A stretch of DNA of 8,017 nucleotides from Thermodesulfobacteriota bacterium (GTDB lineage: Bacteria; Desulfobacterota; Desulfocorpusculales; Desulfocorpusculum). Below are positions 7,393-8,017 of this stretch, piece after piece. A model generated the notes under the pieces. The model had not been told where the DNA came from. It saw only the letters and a program-made list of their open reading frames with translations, and made no database searches. Both the position numbers and the translations under genes were made by a program. Numbering within the stretch: the stretch's first letter is position 1; each line of letters begins with the position of its first letter. The DNA is taken from the NCBI GenBank assembly GCA_028275295.1, contig JAPWUY010000067.1:1-8017 (forward strand), given 5' to 3'.

Positions 7393-7839
7393 TCACTGTT
7401 CAACGACCTCCACCCTCCTGTTTTTCGCCCTCCCCTCCTCAGTCCTATTGGAAGCGACAGGTGCGAGAGAACTCACTCCATAGGCCTTCAACCTGTTGGC
7501 CTCTACCCCGTACTTCGTGACAAGCTCTCTCACCACCGCATCTGCCCTTGCCTTGGACAGCTTGAGATTGTAATCGAGAGTCCCAACATTATCCGTGTGG
7601 CCCACCACATACACCATCAACGTCCTATTGTCCTTGAGAAGCTTCGCAATCTCCCTAATTGCAGGCTCGGACTCAGGCTTTATATCTGCCTTGTCAAAAT
7701 CGAAATAGATTCCATAGACAGACGCACTCCCTTTTCTCTCAATATCGCTCAGCATGCTCTTTGCATCCGCAACCACTTCCTGGGCCATCTCCTGTTTCTC
7801 GACAATGGTCTTTGCAACCTCGTCTATCCTCTTCCCCAA
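7393..7839 (-). CDS. OmpA-family peptidoglycan-binding protein, 5' end apparently frameshifted
   Basis: The visible frame encodes 148 residues: a charged helical segment (about 3-35) and an OmpA-like peptidoglycan-binding domain (about 41-146). That domain shows IYFDFDKADIKPES, VVGHTDNVG, YNLKLSKARADAVV and a terminal EEGRAKNRRVEVVE. Such proteins tether the outer membrane to peptidoglycan in the periplasm. The frame can only begin at a TTG (7839) without a ribosome site, and a stop lies five codons upstream of it. A start with a good ribosome site and signal peptide is found at 7906 in another frame, so the true gene probably spans 7393-7906 with a one-base shift near 7848-7851. From memory, relatives carry a large domain before this helical segment; here there is no room for one. 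It may be a short form, a decaying gene, or a sequencing error. Confidence 0.82.
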   Translation of the reverse strand: MGKRIDEVAKTIVEKQEMAQEVVADAKSMLSDIERKGSASVYGIYFDFDKADIKPESEPAIREIAKLLKDNRTLMVYVVGHTDNVGTLDYNLKLSKARADAVVRELVTKYGVEANRLKAYGVSSLAPVASNRTEEGRAKNRRVEVVEQ

Positions 7840-7906
7840 AGCAAATACCGGTCACTGTGAACAAAAGAAGCCCACTCACCCATATTGGCTTTCCGTTTCC
7901 TTTCAT
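7840..7906 (-). other. Signal-peptide start of the OmpA-family gene, out of frame by one base
   Basis: The ATG at 7906-7904 opens a frame reading MKGNGKPIWVSGLLLFTVTG, a lysine-containing start and hydrophobic core typical of a Sec signal peptide. The distance from this ATG to the TTG at 7839 is 67 bases, one more than a multiple of three. Dropping one base of the CCGG at 7848-7851 would give LLLFTVTVFALGKRIDE, with an F-A signal peptidase type end leading straight into the OmpA-family protein. Left as it is, the frame runs on into unrelated residues and stops after some 55 codons. Confidence 0.65.
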
Positions 7907-7913
7907 TGCCGTT

Positions 7914-7918
7914 ACCTC
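7914..7918 (-). promoter_or_regulatory. Shine-Dalgarno GAGGT for the signal-peptide start
   Basis: On the - strand GAGGT stands seven bases before the ATG at 7906. This favours 7906 as the true translation start of the OmpA-family gene. No convincing -35/-10 promoter was found in the remaining bases up to 8017. Confidence 0.55.
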
Positions 7919-8017
7919 GTCCCAACTGATCCTTGGCGAACGATCTTGCCGAGCATCAAAGAACTGTATCGCTTTTTCTTGTAGCAGGCCCTCCTATGAC
8001 TTACATGTGGCTCTCCG

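Noticed and set aside
7754..7984. Short + strand frame over the signal-peptide region
   Set aside because: It overlaps the OmpA-family gene and its leader, has no recognisable domain and no ribosome site.
7907..8017. Sigma-70 promoter for the OmpA-family gene
   Set aside because: TTGATG and TACAGT are present on the - strand but not in a workable order and spacing.

Overview
The window is a chemotaxis gene cluster: nine genes read left to right on the + strand (342-7191), followed by one convergent OmpA-type envelope gene on the - strand. The proteins look like those of a Gram-negative, flagellated bacterium. An OmpA-type peptidoglycan-binding protein is present, the HDOD proteins and CheX resemble those of Desulfobacterota (former Deltaproteobacteria), and AGG/AGA arginine and ATA isoleucine codons are heavily used, as is common in thermophilic members of that group. 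This placement is an inference from protein style and codon use, with no marker gene to confirm it.

Layout. Bases 1-258 hold no recognised gene. At 259-285 lies a very good match to a sigma-28 (FliA, flagellar) promoter, with a perfect TAAAGTTT -35 box, an 11-nt spacer and TCCGATAT as the -10. A 31-nt all-purine leader follows and leads into cheR (342). The order is then cheD, a stand-alone HDOD protein, a single-domain receiver, a divergent CheX-like protein (GTG start inside the receiver gene), cheB (GTG start), cheX, cheY, and a 570-residue protein with an HDOD domain between two degenerate receiver-like regions. Gaps range from a 38-base overlap to 46 bases, so one transcript is likely. 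From 7192 to 7392 there is only an intergenic spacer with an 8-bp perfect hairpin. The OmpA-domain gene (7393-7839, - strand) has a good Shine-Dalgarno site and signal peptide at 7906, but in the wrong frame; one base removed would join them.

How it works together. CheR and CheB add and remove receptor methyl groups, and CheD deamidates receptor glutamines, so the adaptation set is present. The two CheY-like receivers would carry the signal to the motor or act as a phosphate sink, and the two CheX-type proteins could dephosphorylate them. CheA, CheW and receptors are not in the window and must lie elsewhere. The unusual element is the pair of HDOD proteins within the cluster, which suggests a further signalling output linked to chemotaxis or motility.
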